A stretch of 64,000 bases of DNA. It comes from a virus. The notes below the pieces were generated by a model. The model had not been told where the DNA came from, did not search any database, and saw nothing but the letters and a program-made list of their open reading frames with translations. Below are positions 16,959-24,706 of this stretch, one piece after another. The position numbers and the translations under genes are program-made. Numbering within the stretch: position 1 is the stretch's first letter; each line of letters starts with the position of its first letter. The stretch is from positions 1 through 64,000 of IMG/VR virus record IMGVR_UViG_3300021093_000054, one strand, 5' to 3'.

Positions 16959-17151
16959 CTTCTTTATTTTCTATTAAACAACTTGCTAACACATACAACT
17001 GAAATAGTACGAATATTACAATCATAAGAAAACTATTCCAGATTGTCCAATTTAAAGGATTAAATTCGTCTTGAAAAAAACATATTACTGCATACCAAAA
17101 AAATTCTTTTGCAAAAAATTCTTGTTTATTTAGTGTATACCGATTTTCCAT
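16945..17151 (-). CDS. Small membrane protein, 68 aa
   Basis: Aromatic N-terminal half (EFFAKEFFWYAVICFFQDEF) and a clear hydrophobic helix (FLMIVIFVLFQLYVLASCLI) before an acidic tail. It overlaps the next gene by 14 bp and abuts the upstream gene by 1 bp. Function unknown. Confidence 0.6.
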   Translation of the reverse strand: MENRYTLNKQEFFAKEFFWYAVICFFQDEFNPLNWTIWNSFLMIVIFVLFQLYVLASCLIENKEDDGN

Positions 17152-17393
17152 TATCTTAAGACAAAAGGATGAATAATAACTGCAATTTTTTCTACCCTAC
17201 CTTCCTGTGGTATTACAGCTCTATCTTCTTTTACAACAATATCCATAAGTCCAGAATCTTCTTTTAATCTATCGGCCTGGATTTTAACTTCTTTTTTTGC
17301 GTCTTCTTCGTTTTTGAAAAAACCGAAATACGAATCACAGTTTCCGGTTTTATCACAAACACCAAAAATGATGTTTCTTGCTGGTTTTATCAT
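17151..17393 (-). CDS. Hypothetical protein, 80 aa
   Basis: Alpha/beta protein (GVCDKTGNCDSYFGFFKNEE...) with two Cys in the first quarter. It follows the RNA ligase terminator. No family recognised. Confidence 0.55.
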   Translation of the reverse strand: MIKPARNIIFGVCDKTGNCDSYFGFFKNEEDAKKEVKIQADRLKEDSGLMDIVVKEDRAVIPQEGRVEKIAVIIHPFVLR

Positions 17394-17414
17394 AATTTAA
17401 TTTTTTATAAAGTT

Positions 17415-17447
17415 AAAAAAAAGGTGATTCTATCAATGGGAATCACC
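17415..17447 (-). terminator. Rho-independent terminator of the RNA ligase gene
   Basis: GGTGATTC (17423-17430) pairs perfectly with GAATCACC (17440-17447) and an eight-T run follows on the minus strand. The right arm lies inside the last codons of the ligase gene. Confidence 0.9.
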
Positions 17448-18563
17448 AACATTATTTTTTTCTCCATATATCAAATAGTCAGGGTTTATAACCTTTGATA
17501 CTTTTCTACGGTCACCACTTTCGTGTTTTACTACAACACCTTCGTGTGGTACTTTGGTACCTTTTATATTGTTATTGAAAACAAAACTATCTTGTTTTTT
17601 TTTATTCCACCGACCCCAATGTAAAAGTTCAACCTGTGGTAAATCTAAGACATCAAAGTGAGCAGCTTCTGCTGGATAACGTTCATATTTACCATCAACC
17701 TCAACGTCAAAACCTGCAAATTTTATATCAGTTAAACCATAGTCGTAGTTTTTTTGTATTCCTACGCCATATATTTCACCATACACTATAAAACCACTTT
17801 CAAGGTATTCGTAAGTATCTTTAACGTGAGTCCATAGTTTTTTACGTATATCATATTTTTTTGCAACATCGTCCCAAACATCAGAAGAGAAAAACCCTTG
17901 TGAGTCAGAACCTTTTTCAACATTATGAGAACCATAAACATATTCAAAACCAGCCCATCTATCACCAAAGAAAGATGTAACTCGATCCCATAAAGATAAT
18001 TTTTTCTTTCTAACTATACCGTAACGAGCATTGGTCCCATGTAACTTACGAGTTATAACAACCAAATCTTCTTCAGTAAACATATCGGGTACGTTCTTTT
18101 GATTTGGAAACTTGTAATATATGTGGAAGTTTGGATTTTGATGATACTTCATTTTACGTTCACCTGAAACCAAAGTTATAACTTTTACTGGTGGTTCGTA
18201 TTTAGTTATATCTAATACACCCATCATGTCTTGACCTTCAACAAACCCGTCTACTGACATTTTTGATTTGAAAACTTGACCTAATGACATTATTAAACAT
18301 TCAGAGTAAACTCCACGAAGTTTTACAGTTCTAACTCTTCGACCATTACGGAGGTAATTAGTAACACCTAATTCATCAGATAATTTTTGTGGTATTACAG
18401 CATCAGTAGTTGCAACAACAACAAGATCATCAACCTTATATTCTCCTTTTTTGGTTATGGCATTCCAACCACCAACAGTTACTAATTCTATATTGTCGGC
18501 ACCTAGTATTTCAGATACTGAACCTATTACTCCAACATATGCTACACTATTCTGATTTTCCAT
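17433..18563 (-). CDS. RNA ligase, Rnl5/DraRnl-like
   Basis: ATP-dependent RNA ligase of 376 aa. An N-terminal OB-like region (residues 1-125, with LVTVGGWNAITKKGEYKVDD) precedes the nucleotidyltransferase domain. Motif I is VITRKLHGTNARYGIV with the adenylated Lys. Motif III-like sequence is FIVYGEIYGVG, motif IV HEGVVVKHE, and motif V KVINPDYL. The N-terminal OB plus ligase order fits the Deinococcus RnlA-type (Rnl5) family. It would seal nicked RNA, for example tRNAs cut by host anticodon nucleases (inference). It has its own host-type promoter and its own terminator, so it is a one-gene early unit. Confidence 0.9.
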   Translation of the reverse strand: MENQNSVAYVGVIGSVSEILGADNIELVTVGGWNAITKKGEYKVDDLVVVATTDAVIPQKLSDELGVTNYLRNGRRVRTVKLRGVYSECLIMSLGQVFKSKMSVDGFVEGQDMMGVLDITKYEPPVKVITLVSGERKMKYHQNPNFHIYYKFPNQKNVPDMFTEEDLVVITRKLHGTNARYGIVRKKKLSLWDRVTSFFGDRWAGFEYVYGSHNVEKGSDSQGFFSSDVWDDVAKKYDIRKKLWTHVKDTYEYLESGFIVYGEIYGVGIQKNYDYGLTDIKFAGFDVEVDGKYERYPAEAAHFDVLDLPQVELLHWGRWNKKKQDSFVFNNNIKGTKVPHEGVVVKHESGDRRKVSKVINPDYLIYGEKNNVGDSH

Positions 18564-18567
18564 ACAA

Positions 18568-18598
18568 CAAATATAATTATAATATATTTAATAAACAA
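18568..18598 (-). promoter_or_regulatory. Host-type promoter for RNA ligase (TTG-N20-TATATTTG)
   Basis: TTG (18598-18596), exact 20-nt spacer, TATATTTG (18575-18568), then 4 nt to the ATG at 18563. This is a perfect match to the Bacteroidetes consensus with leaderless spacing. Confidence 0.8.
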
Positions 18599-18608
18599 TA
18601 TTTCCTAA

Positions 18609-18616
18609 TATTTATT
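18609..18616 (+). promoter_or_regulatory. Candidate late-promoter box TATTTATT
   Basis: The box ends 4 nt before the ATG at 18621. It is divergent from the RNA ligase promoter, so one short intergenic region carries one element of each class. Confidence 0.5.
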
Positions 18617-18620
18617 ACAT

Positions 18621-19028
18621 ATGAACCTACAAGAAAACATACAGAGAATTAAACAAATGATGGGACTTCTTAAAGAAGGACTGCACGACACATCTTGGCA
18701 AAATGAAGAGGGTGATAAAATAACTCTTATGGATTTATTAGATGCGACGCAAGACATACCTGTGGAAGAATATTCGGTAGAAGAATTAAAACCACACCTA
18801 TTGACTTGGGATGGTGATGAAGATGAAATTAAAAAAATAGAAAAGTCAGATTTAAAATACCCAATATTAATATTTGTTAATGATGATGGTGAATTTATTA
18901 GTATTATTGATGGGCACCACAGAGGACAAAAGGCGGTAAGGAAAGGATTAGAGACAATTAAGGCTAAAGTAATACCAATTAATTATTTACCTAAAAAAAT
19001 AAGAAAAGTTTTTTCACATCTAAATTAA
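18621..19028 (+). CDS. ParB/Srx-fold protein with capsid-targeting-like N-terminus
   Basis: A 135-aa protein. Residues 1-19 (MNLQENIQRIKQMMGLLKE) form an amphipathic helix ending in LKE, as in T4 capsid-targeting peptides cleaved by the prohead protease. The rest has a ParB-like core with YPILIFVNDDGEFISIIDGH then HR near residues 93-114; the DGHHR motif marks the ParB/sulfiredoxin fold. It could be a DNA-binding or nuclease protein packaged in the head and injected (inference). It is one of few plus-strand genes in this part. Confidence 0.75.
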   Translation: MNLQENIQRIKQMMGLLKEGLHDTSWQNEEGDKITLMDLLDATQDIPVEEYSVEELKPHLLTWDGDEDEIKKIEKSDLKYPILIFVNDDGEFISIIDGHHRGQKAVRKGLETIKAKVIPINYLPKKIRKVFSHLN

Positions 19029-19030
19029 TC

Positions 19031-19060
19031 TGAACCCACAAGAAAACATACAGAGAATTA
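19031..19060 (+). repeat. Stray 30-bp copy of the 5' end of the gene at 18621
   Basis: Bases 19031-19060 match 18622-18651 with one mismatch. This is the start of the capsid-targeting peptide coding sequence (from TGAACC through ACAGAGAATTA). The copy lacks an ATG and runs straight into the end of the next gene, so it looks like the remnant of a duplicated or recombined gene. Confidence 0.75.
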
Positions 19061-19570
19061 TTCTTCAGAATATTCTTTCTTCATAGATCTTGGTTCAACA
19101 AAATCCCACTTTGTGTTTTCAAATTCTGTAACCCATTCACTAACATCTTCTCTTGTCCATATTGGACCAAAAGACGGTCTGTATTGAAATGGTAGACTAT
19201 CCCTATTTTCCCACTCATCAAGTCGTTGTGTTACATCTTCAATAAAATTTTTATTCTTAATGTATTTAATCCACTCTCTGTAATCATATTCAGATTTAAT
19301 ATACATAACATCACCGTAGTTATAAAACTCCATTTCAGGAAATTCTAAATTTGGGTTATTGGTATAAACATCAACAATACCGTTGTCTCCGTTGTATTCA
19401 CCACAAAGTTCTTTTAATGAATATAAACTGGATGGTTTTTCTTCCCAAACACTACCGAACTGACGTACAGAACAAATGTAGATATATCCATCTTTATATG
19501 AATGAATAAATCCTTCAATTTTATTTCTCAAAGAAATAAGTTCGTCCATTGTTAGTTTTGATAAGTCCAT
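19058..19570 (-). CDS. Hypothetical protein, 170 aa
   Basis: Acidic, aromatic-rich protein (many Tyr, Trp, Glu) with no signal or membrane segment. Its last codon and stop overlap the stray repeat copy. It has the look of a soluble host-interaction protein but no family is recognised. Confidence 0.65.
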   Translation of the reverse strand: MDLSKLTMDELISLRNKIEGFIHSYKDGYIYICSVRQFGSVWEEKPSSLYSLKELCGEYNGDNGIVDVYTNNPNLEFPEMEFYNYGDVMYIKSEYDYREWIKYIKNKNFIEDVTQRLDEWENRDSLPFQYRPSFGPIWTREDVSEWVTEFENTKWDFVEPRSMKKEYSEE

Positions 19571-19606
19571 ATTATATTCAATTATTGATTTGTTTTAATT
19601 TTTCTT

Positions 19607-19864
19607 TCAATTAAATTTTACAAATTGTTTGAGTTTATCGTGTAATTTATAAGAATTTTGGTAGTAGTTACCCTTTTTGGTTCTTTTGAGTTCCTTATCG
19701 TGGTATCCAGAATTATATGCAATGTTTACCATATCTTCTTCATCTTTTTCCATATTTTTAATATGTTTTTGGATTTCAGATAATACATCTTTGATTTCAT
19801 CATTTGATGTATTATTCTTTTTTTGTTCTAACCATATATTGAGATTTTGACGATATGTTTTCAT
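19607..19864 (-). CDS. Hypothetical protein, 85 aa
   Basis: Helical, strongly charged (LSEIQKHIKNMEKDEEDMVN) with a Tyr/Asn/Lys-rich C-terminus. Coupled to the upstream zinc-ribbon gene by a 4-bp overlap. No family recognised. Confidence 0.55.
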   Translation of the reverse strand: MKTYRQNLNIWLEQKKNNTSNDEIKDVLSEIQKHIKNMEKDEEDMVNIAYNSGYHDKELKRTKKGNYYQNSYKLHDKLKQFVKFN

Positions 19865-20274
19865 ATAATTTCTTTTTTAACTATTTTACCTTCAATAAAT
19901 CTTGACAGAACAAATGATTCAACCGATTTTTCAGAATTATTAAGTAATGCCATTTCCTGAAATAACTTTTCATAATCTTCTTCAGTTATTAAAGTGCCGC
20001 TCATTCTTCCTTTATCACCAACCATTTGTATTTTAAAAGAACCATATGGTTCTGGATGATGTTCTTCAACCATAATCAAATTATCAAATTCAGAACCTTT
20101 TGTTTCATCTAATTTAACTAACTTACCTTCATCATCTCTTTTATAGAAAGCACTTCTATGATACCCACAATCTGGACAAGATGAAAAAAATTCACCACTC
20201 TTATAATAATAATCTTCAAAACAATCCTGTGATTCACATCTAGGACAATCAACATAATTTATTACACTTCCCAT
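19861..20274 (-). CDS. Zinc-ribbon protein, 137 aa
   Basis: The N-terminus carries DCPRCESQDCFEDYYY and SSCPDCGYHRS (CxxC...CxxC), a typical zinc ribbon, followed by an acidic alpha/beta region. Similar small ribbons occur in phage transcription or DNA-metabolism proteins. Specific role unknown. Confidence 0.7.
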   Translation of the reverse strand: MGSVINYVDCPRCESQDCFEDYYYKSGEFFSSCPDCGYHRSAFYKRDDEGKLVKLDETKGSEFDNLIMVEEHHPEPYGSFKIQMVGDKGRMSGTLITEEDYEKLFQEMALLNNSEKSVESFVLSRFIEGKIVKKEII

Positions 20275-20280
20275 AATTTA

Positions 20281-20643
20281 TTATTTATCTGTATTATACA
20301 ATCCGTCTTTTTCGTCGTCTTTCATCATTTTAACTATCGCACCTTCTCTTTTGTATTTTCTCAAAAGATTGAAGATTTCCTTGATATCTGTAAATTCAGA
20401 TGGTGGCGAGTCATTTCTTCCTGGAAGAAACATCACAGTAAACCCATGGTTTGCTTGGAAATTTTCTTTAACTCTCATACCATTGATTTCACTAATATAA
20501 ACCCAAGGAAAGTTTCCTGATAGTTTTACATCTATTCCTATTTTTTTAAGCCTTTCAATAAACACTCCGAGTTTATCTGTACTTATTTGTGTGCTACTTT
20601 TTGTTTCCATTTTATATGTTCCAAATTTAGTTTTTACTTCCAT
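20281..20643 (-). CDS. Hypothetical protein, 120 aa
   Basis: The ATG at 20643 (MEVKTKFGTYKMETKSS) is preferred; the longer frame opens with TTG. It overlaps the upstream mini-gene by 17 bp. The sequence IGIDVKLSGNFPWVYISEIN suggests an alpha/beta domain also seen as small conserved phage proteins. Function unknown. Confidence 0.6.
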   Translation of the reverse strand: MEVKTKFGTYKMETKSSTQISTDKLGVFIERLKKIGIDVKLSGNFPWVYISEINGMRVKENFQANHGFTVMFLPGRNDSPPSEFTDIKEIFNLLRKYKREGAIVKMMKDDEKDGLYNTDK

Positions 20644-20800
20644 AACATTCAAGTTTTTTATCCGTTACATTCCACAAATCTTTTTTTCCTTCCGTCATAT
20701 GACAGTTGTGTTTCTTTCCGGTTCTTTTTCCGAACTCCACAATCATATCATTATGACGATTACGAATAAGATGAGGACATTCTTTGCAAGGTTTTTTCAT
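20627..20800 (-). CDS. Small Cys/His zinc-finger-like protein, 57 aa
   Basis: Starts MKKPCKECPHLIRNRHND and carries CxxCxH, a central NCHMT and a C-terminal Cys, so it probably binds one zinc. It is not longer than 57 codons but has a perfect host-type promoter 4 nt upstream, which is strong support. It heads the leftward run 20.8-19 kb. Confidence 0.7.
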   Translation of the reverse strand: MKKPCKECPHLIRNRHNDMIVEFGKRTGKKHNCHMTEGKKDLWNVTDKKLECYGSKN

Positions 20801-20804
20801 GCTA

Positions 20805-20835
20805 CAAAGTTAAGAAATGTTTTTTATTAAAACAA
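20805..20835 (-). promoter_or_regulatory. Host-type promoter (TTG-N20-TAACTTTG)
   Basis: TTG (20835-20833), 20-nt spacer, TAACTTTG (20812-20805), then 4 nt to the ATG at 20800. Same leaderless spacing as at RNA ligase and TnpB. Confidence 0.7.
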
Positions 20836-20836
20836 A

Positions 20837-21397
20837 TTATTTTTTGAAATTGTAAGATTTTTGAATTGGTCTTTTACCATATCTTTTTTCCATAAGTTTT
20901 TGGTGTAAATCCCAATTTAATATTGATTCGTTTGTTTGTTTCAGTTTTTTTGATACTTTTTTTGTTAATTCTTCGTTAAACTCTACCCCATGTCTATCAT
21001 AAAACTCATCAACCAATCTATCTGTTGACATATTGTTTTGTTTCAAAAGAATGTAAGCTCCAAGATCGGCTTCTATTTCATCTTTTTCAGAACGAGGACC
21101 GTTATGTTTCAATAATAAATGGGCAACCTCGTGTGCTTCAATAAATTTAAGGTCTTTCATATTCAGACCATCATTACCTAAAAAAATTTCCCCATCAATT
21201 ATTATTAAATTTTGTTCTGGAAAATAAAACCCATAACCATATTCATCGAAAAAATTTTTTAACTCTAAATAGTTTGTATTGTTTTCGAAAATAACTAAAA
21301 TATTAATGCCAGCTTTAAAATTACTTTCATAAGATATTAAATCTTTTTCCATTTCTTTTAATAACTTATACTGATTTTCAGTTATAATGATTTTCAT
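20837..21397 (-). CDS. Zn metallopeptidase (ImmA/IrrE-like HExxH) with capsid-targeting-like N-terminus
   Basis: A 186-aa protein. Residues 1-15 (MKIIITENQYKLLKE) end in LKE and match the candidate capsid-targeting peptides. The core carries FIEAHEVAHLLLKHNG near residue 110, an HExxH zinc motif, and a downstream EIEADLGAYILLK supplying the third ligand, as in ImmA/IrrE and other minigluzincin peptidases. It may be a protease packaged in the virion and injected to cut host repressors or defence proteins (inference). Confidence 0.82.
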   Translation of the reverse strand: MKIIITENQYKLLKEMEKDLISYESNFKAGINILVIFENNTNYLELKNFFDEYGYGFYFPEQNLIIIDGEIFLGNDGLNMKDLKFIEAHEVAHLLLKHNGPRSEKDEIEADLGAYILLKQNNMSTDRLVDEFYDRHGVEFNEELTKKVSKKLKQTNESILNWDLHQKLMEKRYGKRPIQKSYNFKK

Positions 21398-21400
21398 ACA

Positions 21401-21408
21401 TATAAATA
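21401..21408 (-). promoter_or_regulatory. Candidate late-promoter box TATTTATA
   Basis: Minus-sense TATTTATA ending 3 nt before the ATG at 21397. Near-leaderless spacing, shared with other genes carrying the N-terminal targeting peptide. Confidence 0.5.
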
Positions 21409-21410
21409 TA

Positions 21411-21440
21411 TTGGTGTTGTGATTTAACCCACAACACCAA
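21411..21440 (-). terminator. Perfect 11-bp hairpin at the end of the phosphoesterase gene
   Basis: TTGGTGTTGTG (21411-21421) pairs with CACAACACCAA (21430-21440), 8-nt loop. It includes the last codons of the gene ending at 21424 and stands directly before the late box. There is no clear T-run, so it may be a 3'-end stabiliser rather than a strong terminator. Confidence 0.6.
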
Positions 21441-22077
21441 CTAAATCATCTAGGTGATGATCTCCGGACATATCAGACCCAATCGGTCTTTTATCCATAA
21501 TTTTGATTATTTCATCAATACTATATGGGTCCAACCCATTTCCATCAACACCAACATCCATTCTTTTACCATTACCAAATTTAGCTTCCCTACCAAGATG
21601 TACATGCCCGTGTAGATGGATTACACCTTTATTTAGACCGTGCCAACTTTGTAGTGGATAATGACATAAAACAAAGTTTCTGTCATTTATTTTAACTTCC
21701 AAGTAGTGGTTTACACTTAAAAATCTATTTCGAATGTCGTCTCTGTTGTTGACTATGTGCTGGTCGTGATTTCCAAGTATTAAGTGAATGTTTTGACAAA
21801 CCAATCTATCAAGGAATAAACCAATATTATCAAAACCACCAAATGAAACATCACCTAACATTATTAATGTATCATCTTGACCGACATAATGATTTATACC
21901 ATCAATAAGCCTTTCATTCATTTGGTCTATTGTTTCAAAATCCCTAACCGAATCAACTGGTATTTCACCATCTTTTTTTCTCCAGTTTGTCACACCACGA
22001 ACAATATTTTTGTGTCCGTAGTGTGTGTCTGAAGTTATATATACTTTTCCTGTTGTTAATATTTTTTTAAAACTCAT
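21424..22077 (-). CDS. Calcineurin-like metallophosphoesterase
   Basis: A 217-aa phosphoesterase with the ordered metal motifs VYITSDTHYGHKNIV, IMLGDVSFGG, LILGNHDQHI, LCHYPLQSW and IHLHGHVHLG. All five blocks are intact, so it should be active with two metals. Possible substrates are cyclic nucleotides, RNA 2',3'-cyclic ends or other phosphodiesters. With the ligase and kinase nearby, RNA end healing is one idea (inference). Confidence 0.88.
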   Translation of the reverse strand: MSFKKILTTGKVYITSDTHYGHKNIVRGVTNWRKKDGEIPVDSVRDFETIDQMNERLIDGINHYVGQDDTLIMLGDVSFGGFDNIGLFLDRLVCQNIHLILGNHDQHIVNNRDDIRNRFLSVNHYLEVKINDRNFVLCHYPLQSWHGLNKGVIHLHGHVHLGREAKFGNGKRMDVGVDGNGLDPYSIDEIIKIMDKRPIGSDMSGDHHLDDLVGVVG

Positions 22078-22088
22078 AATTTTTATTT

Positions 22089-23045
22089 TTAAGGTAAATC
22101 ATCTAAATAATCTATATTATAATTTACATCTGGTCTACTACTAACTGTTTGGTTTTGTTCAGAACCAATTAATCTTTTAATTCTTTCAATCATATCATTT
22201 GAAAACATAGCCCTTATTGAATCGTTATTTGTTGGATTAATTATAGCTTCAGTATTTGTGGAACTCCAAATTCTAAGTGTTTCTTGTACAATATCATTAG
22301 CCGTTCTGGGTTCCGAATAATCAGATATTCTTCTTCTAATTGTTGATACATCATCCCCCCAACCAATTAAATCGCCGGTTGTTTTATTTTCTTGCAATTC
22401 TTTTCTAATTTTTAAAAACAATTCATCCGGAATAAAGTTAATAAACATTGGATCAACTTCTTTATCTAATTGATCCCAAGCCTGGAACTTTTCTTTTGAA
22501 AATTCCCTTGAGAAGGCAATTTTTGTATCCGTTTTTTTATTTAAAACATAAACCAATCTATGTGTTGATAAATATTGATTCCAATACCTTTCTTGTGTTA
22601 CACACCACTTTGTATTTGCTCCATACACTTGTGATGCTTCAAAACTTAATGGTGTTAAAATAAACCAGGTGTCATCTTCATAAATCTTTAAAATTTCTTT
22701 TTCAAGTTTTTTTCTATTTTCAATTTCTTCGGCTAACACAACAACTTCATTTAATTCTAAAAAATTAGTGTAATGGCTAATATCTTTATTTTTAATCCTA
22801 TTTGCTTTTGAATGTCTTTCAAATTCATTTAGAGTTTCAATTTCACCAGAACCAAATAAAAATACACCCATATAACCCATAAATTCATCTTTATTAGAAC
22901 TGTAATAGTCACTATCATTTTTAAAATTTTTAATTAAAAATTCTGTGTACTTATACGAATCCGTTGGGTCCAGAAAAGATATAATATCAATTAAAGATAT
23001 ATTCAGATCCGGATGTTGTTCTTTTAATCTATCTAATCTACTCAT
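22089..23045 (-). CDS. WC-motif family protein, copy 2 of 3
   Basis: A 318-aa paralogue of the product at 15843-16958. Shared features: an N-terminal SLIDIISFLDPTDSYKYTEF helical block, IYEDDTWFILTPLSFEAS, TKWCVTQERYW near residue 170, and RLVYVLNKKTDTKIAFSREF. The C-terminal tail differs and is Asn/Ser/Arg-rich. It overlaps the P-loop kinase gene upstream by 4 bp, so the two are translated together. Function unknown. Confidence 0.7.
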   Translation of the reverse strand: MSRLDRLKEQHPDLNISLIDIISFLDPTDSYKYTEFLIKNFKNDSDYYSSNKDEFMGYMGVFLFGSGEIETLNEFERHSKANRIKNKDISHYTNFLELNEVVVLAEEIENRKKLEKEILKIYEDDTWFILTPLSFEASQVYGANTKWCVTQERYWNQYLSTHRLVYVLNKKTDTKIAFSREFSKEKFQAWDQLDKEVDPMFINFIPDELFLKIRKELQENKTTGDLIGWGDDVSTIRRRISDYSEPRTANDIVQETLRIWSSTNTEAIINPTNNDSIRAMFSNDMIERIKRLIGSEQNQTVSSRPDVNYNIDYLDDLP

Positions 23046-23431
23046 AACTTTATACTGAATCTGTTTTTCATTTGTTCTATTTTATCTTCTGGAACTCCGT
23101 GTTGGTTTTTTCCTTCGTGACGATTTTCAATTATTATTGAAAACACTTTATAACCAAATTCTTTTGCTAATTCAAAATAAGGTTCCATTTCCCATTCTGT
23201 TGTAAAGGTATTTGAAACAACAATTTTTTCAACATCGGCTTTCATATCTGTTTTTACTTTATGTTGACACCAATTATGTGCATTGCCAATTCTATTTGAA
23301 TCAAAGTTGTAGTTACTATCTTCATCCAAAAAGAACATGTCAGCTTCGTAATGATTATCAGATAAAGTTTTAGCAAATGTTGATTTACCACTTCCTGGTA
23401 TTCCTCTTACAATATATAATATTTTTTCCAT
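23042..23431 (-). CDS. P-loop kinase, polynucleotide-kinase-like
   Basis: A 129-aa protein with an N-terminal Walker A (LYIVRGIPGSGKSTFAKTL) and AAA_33/PNK-like features: MFFLDEDSNYNFD and a late KVFSIIIENRHEGKNQHGVP. It is short for a full kinase but complete for the compact phage type. It may phosphorylate nucleic-acid 5' ends or small molecules. Substrate not determinable. Confidence 0.8.
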   Translation of the reverse strand: MEKILYIVRGIPGSGKSTFAKTLSDNHYEADMFFLDEDSNYNFDSNRIGNAHNWCQHKVKTDMKADVEKIVVSNTFTTEWEMEPYFELAKEFGYKVFSIIIENRHEGKNQHGVPEDKIEQMKNRFSIKL

Positions 23432-23435
23432 AGTT

Positions 23436-23648
23436 TTAAGCTTTAATCCAACTTGATTTATTTTCTGGATTTACCTTAATTAAACCCTTTTCAATTAAAT
23501 CATATGCAATACCCCAAGATTTATACGCGATGATTTTGTCTTGTCCTTTTTTATTTTTAGTCTTAAGAAATATATAATCAAAATTCCAAACTAAACCTTC
23601 TTTTTCAAGTTTGTCTAAAAATAATTGTTCTCTCTTGTTAACTTTCAT
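23436..23648 (-). CDS. Hypothetical protein, 70 aa
   Basis: Basic, Lys-rich small protein (MKVNKREQLFLDKLEKEGL...). A host-type promoter lies 4 nt upstream, so it heads an early leftward operon with the kinase, WC-family and possibly phosphoesterase genes. No family recognised. Confidence 0.65.
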   Translation of the reverse strand: MKVNKREQLFLDKLEKEGLVWNFDYIFLKTKNKKGQDKIIAYKSWGIAYDLIEKGLIKVNPENKSSWIKA

Positions 23649-23652
23649 AATA

Positions 23653-23683
23653 CAAAGATATAAATTTTTTTTTTATCTTACAA
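23653..23683 (-). promoter_or_regulatory. Host-type promoter (TTG-N20-TATCTTTG)
   Basis: TTG (23683-23681), 20-nt spacer, TATCTTTG (23660-23653), then 4 nt to the ATG at 23648. It is back to back with a late-type box for the plus-strand gene at 23696. Confidence 0.75.
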
Positions 23684-23684
23684 G

Positions 23685-23692
23685 TATTTATT
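23685..23692 (+). promoter_or_regulatory. Candidate late-promoter box TATTTATT
   Basis: Ends 3 nt before the ATG at 23696. It lies immediately beside the divergent host-type promoter. Confidence 0.5.
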
Positions 23693-23695
23693 AAT

Positions 23696-24706
23696 ATGAA
23701 AATTATAATTTCTGAATCACAATATAATAAATTATATTCTTATAATAATCCAGGTGTCAATTTAATTATTAATGAAGTTGCCGGTAAAAAACTTACACCA
23801 TTAAGTGAAGGTTGGTTAAATACTCTGGCCGACATTGTTGGTATTTTTGACCCAACAGGACTTGTTGATATTGGAAATGCCGTTTCATACTGGCACCAAG
23901 GAAAAAATACATTTGCCTTATTAACGTTAGTTTCTGCAATACCTGGTATTGACTGGGCAACAAAACCTTTTATTTTGGGTAGTAAAATTGTTGCTGGTGC
24001 ATCTGAAACAAAAATACTTGGTTGGTTAGTAAGAACACTTAACAAATGGATTGGTAAAGTTTTAGACAAAATAGATAAGATGTTACTTTCTAAAATACCA
24101 ATTGTTAAAAACTTTGCAGATGCTATGAGATCATTTATAAATGGTCTTAAAAAAGATTCAGAAATGAAATTAAACGAATCCAAACTTTATAAGATATTAA
24201 CTGAAGATGTTGATTTTGATAAGGCTTATCGTGAATTTTTCCCAAAAATTTATAAATCAGTATGTTTAAAATATGCAAAAGGTGATGGTGAAAAAGCTCA
24301 AGACTTTTGTCAAGATGGGTTTATAAAGGCTTACAATAAATTAAGTCAGTTTAGAGGTGATAATTTAGGTGGTTGGATTGCGATGATTGTAAGAAACAAT
24401 ATTCTTGATGAATTAAGAAAAGAAAAAGGTTCAAAAATTCAAGATTTTGATTTTGGTAGATATGATGCAAAACAAGAAGAATATGATGATTCATTTATGG
24501 GTAGATATAGTGAACAAGATATTCAAGATGCAATAAATACATTATCACCACAATTTCAAAAGGTTTTCAGAATGTATTATTTTGATGGAATGAAACACCA
24601 CGAAATTGCAAAAAAATTAGGTATTTCCGATAGTACATCAAAAACAAACTTACTTAGAGGAAAAGTAAAAGTTAAAGATTTCTTAGAAAATTTAAAGGAG
24701 GCATAA
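23696..24706 (+). CDS. Fusion: targeting peptide, helical/membrane-like domain, second targeting peptide, ECF-type sigma factor
   Basis: A 336-aa protein. Residues 1-27 (MKIIISESQY...IINE) resemble the capsid-targeting peptides. Residues 30-150 are hydrophobic and Gly-rich (FDPTGLVDIGNAVSYWHQGK, LVSAIPGIDW), reminiscent of the PT-TG-like regions of secreted polymorphic toxins. Residues 157-170 (MKLNESKLYKILTE) form a second targeting-like peptide. Residues 173-336 are an ECF sigma-70: region 2 (AQDFCQDGFIKAYNKLSQF, WIAMIVRNNILDELRKEK) and region 4 (LSPQFQKVFRMYYFDGMKHH followed by EIAKKLGIS). An internal ATG at 24164 would give targeting peptide plus sigma alone. It may be packaged and injected to redirect host RNA polymerase (inference). 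Confidence 0.85.
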   Translation: MKIIISESQYNKLYSYNNPGVNLIINEVAGKKLTPLSEGWLNTLADIVGIFDPTGLVDIGNAVSYWHQGKNTFALLTLVSAIPGIDWATKPFILGSKIVAGASETKILGWLVRTLNKWIGKVLDKIDKMLLSKIPIVKNFADAMRSFINGLKKDSEMKLNESKLYKILTEDVDFDKAYREFFPKIYKSVCLKYAKGDGEKAQDFCQDGFIKAYNKLSQFRGDNLGGWIAMIVRNNILDELRKEKGSKIQDFDFGRYDAKQEEYDDSFMGRYSEQDIQDAINTLSPQFQKVFRMYYFDGMKHHEIAKKLGISDSTSKTNLLRGKVKVKDFLENLKEA

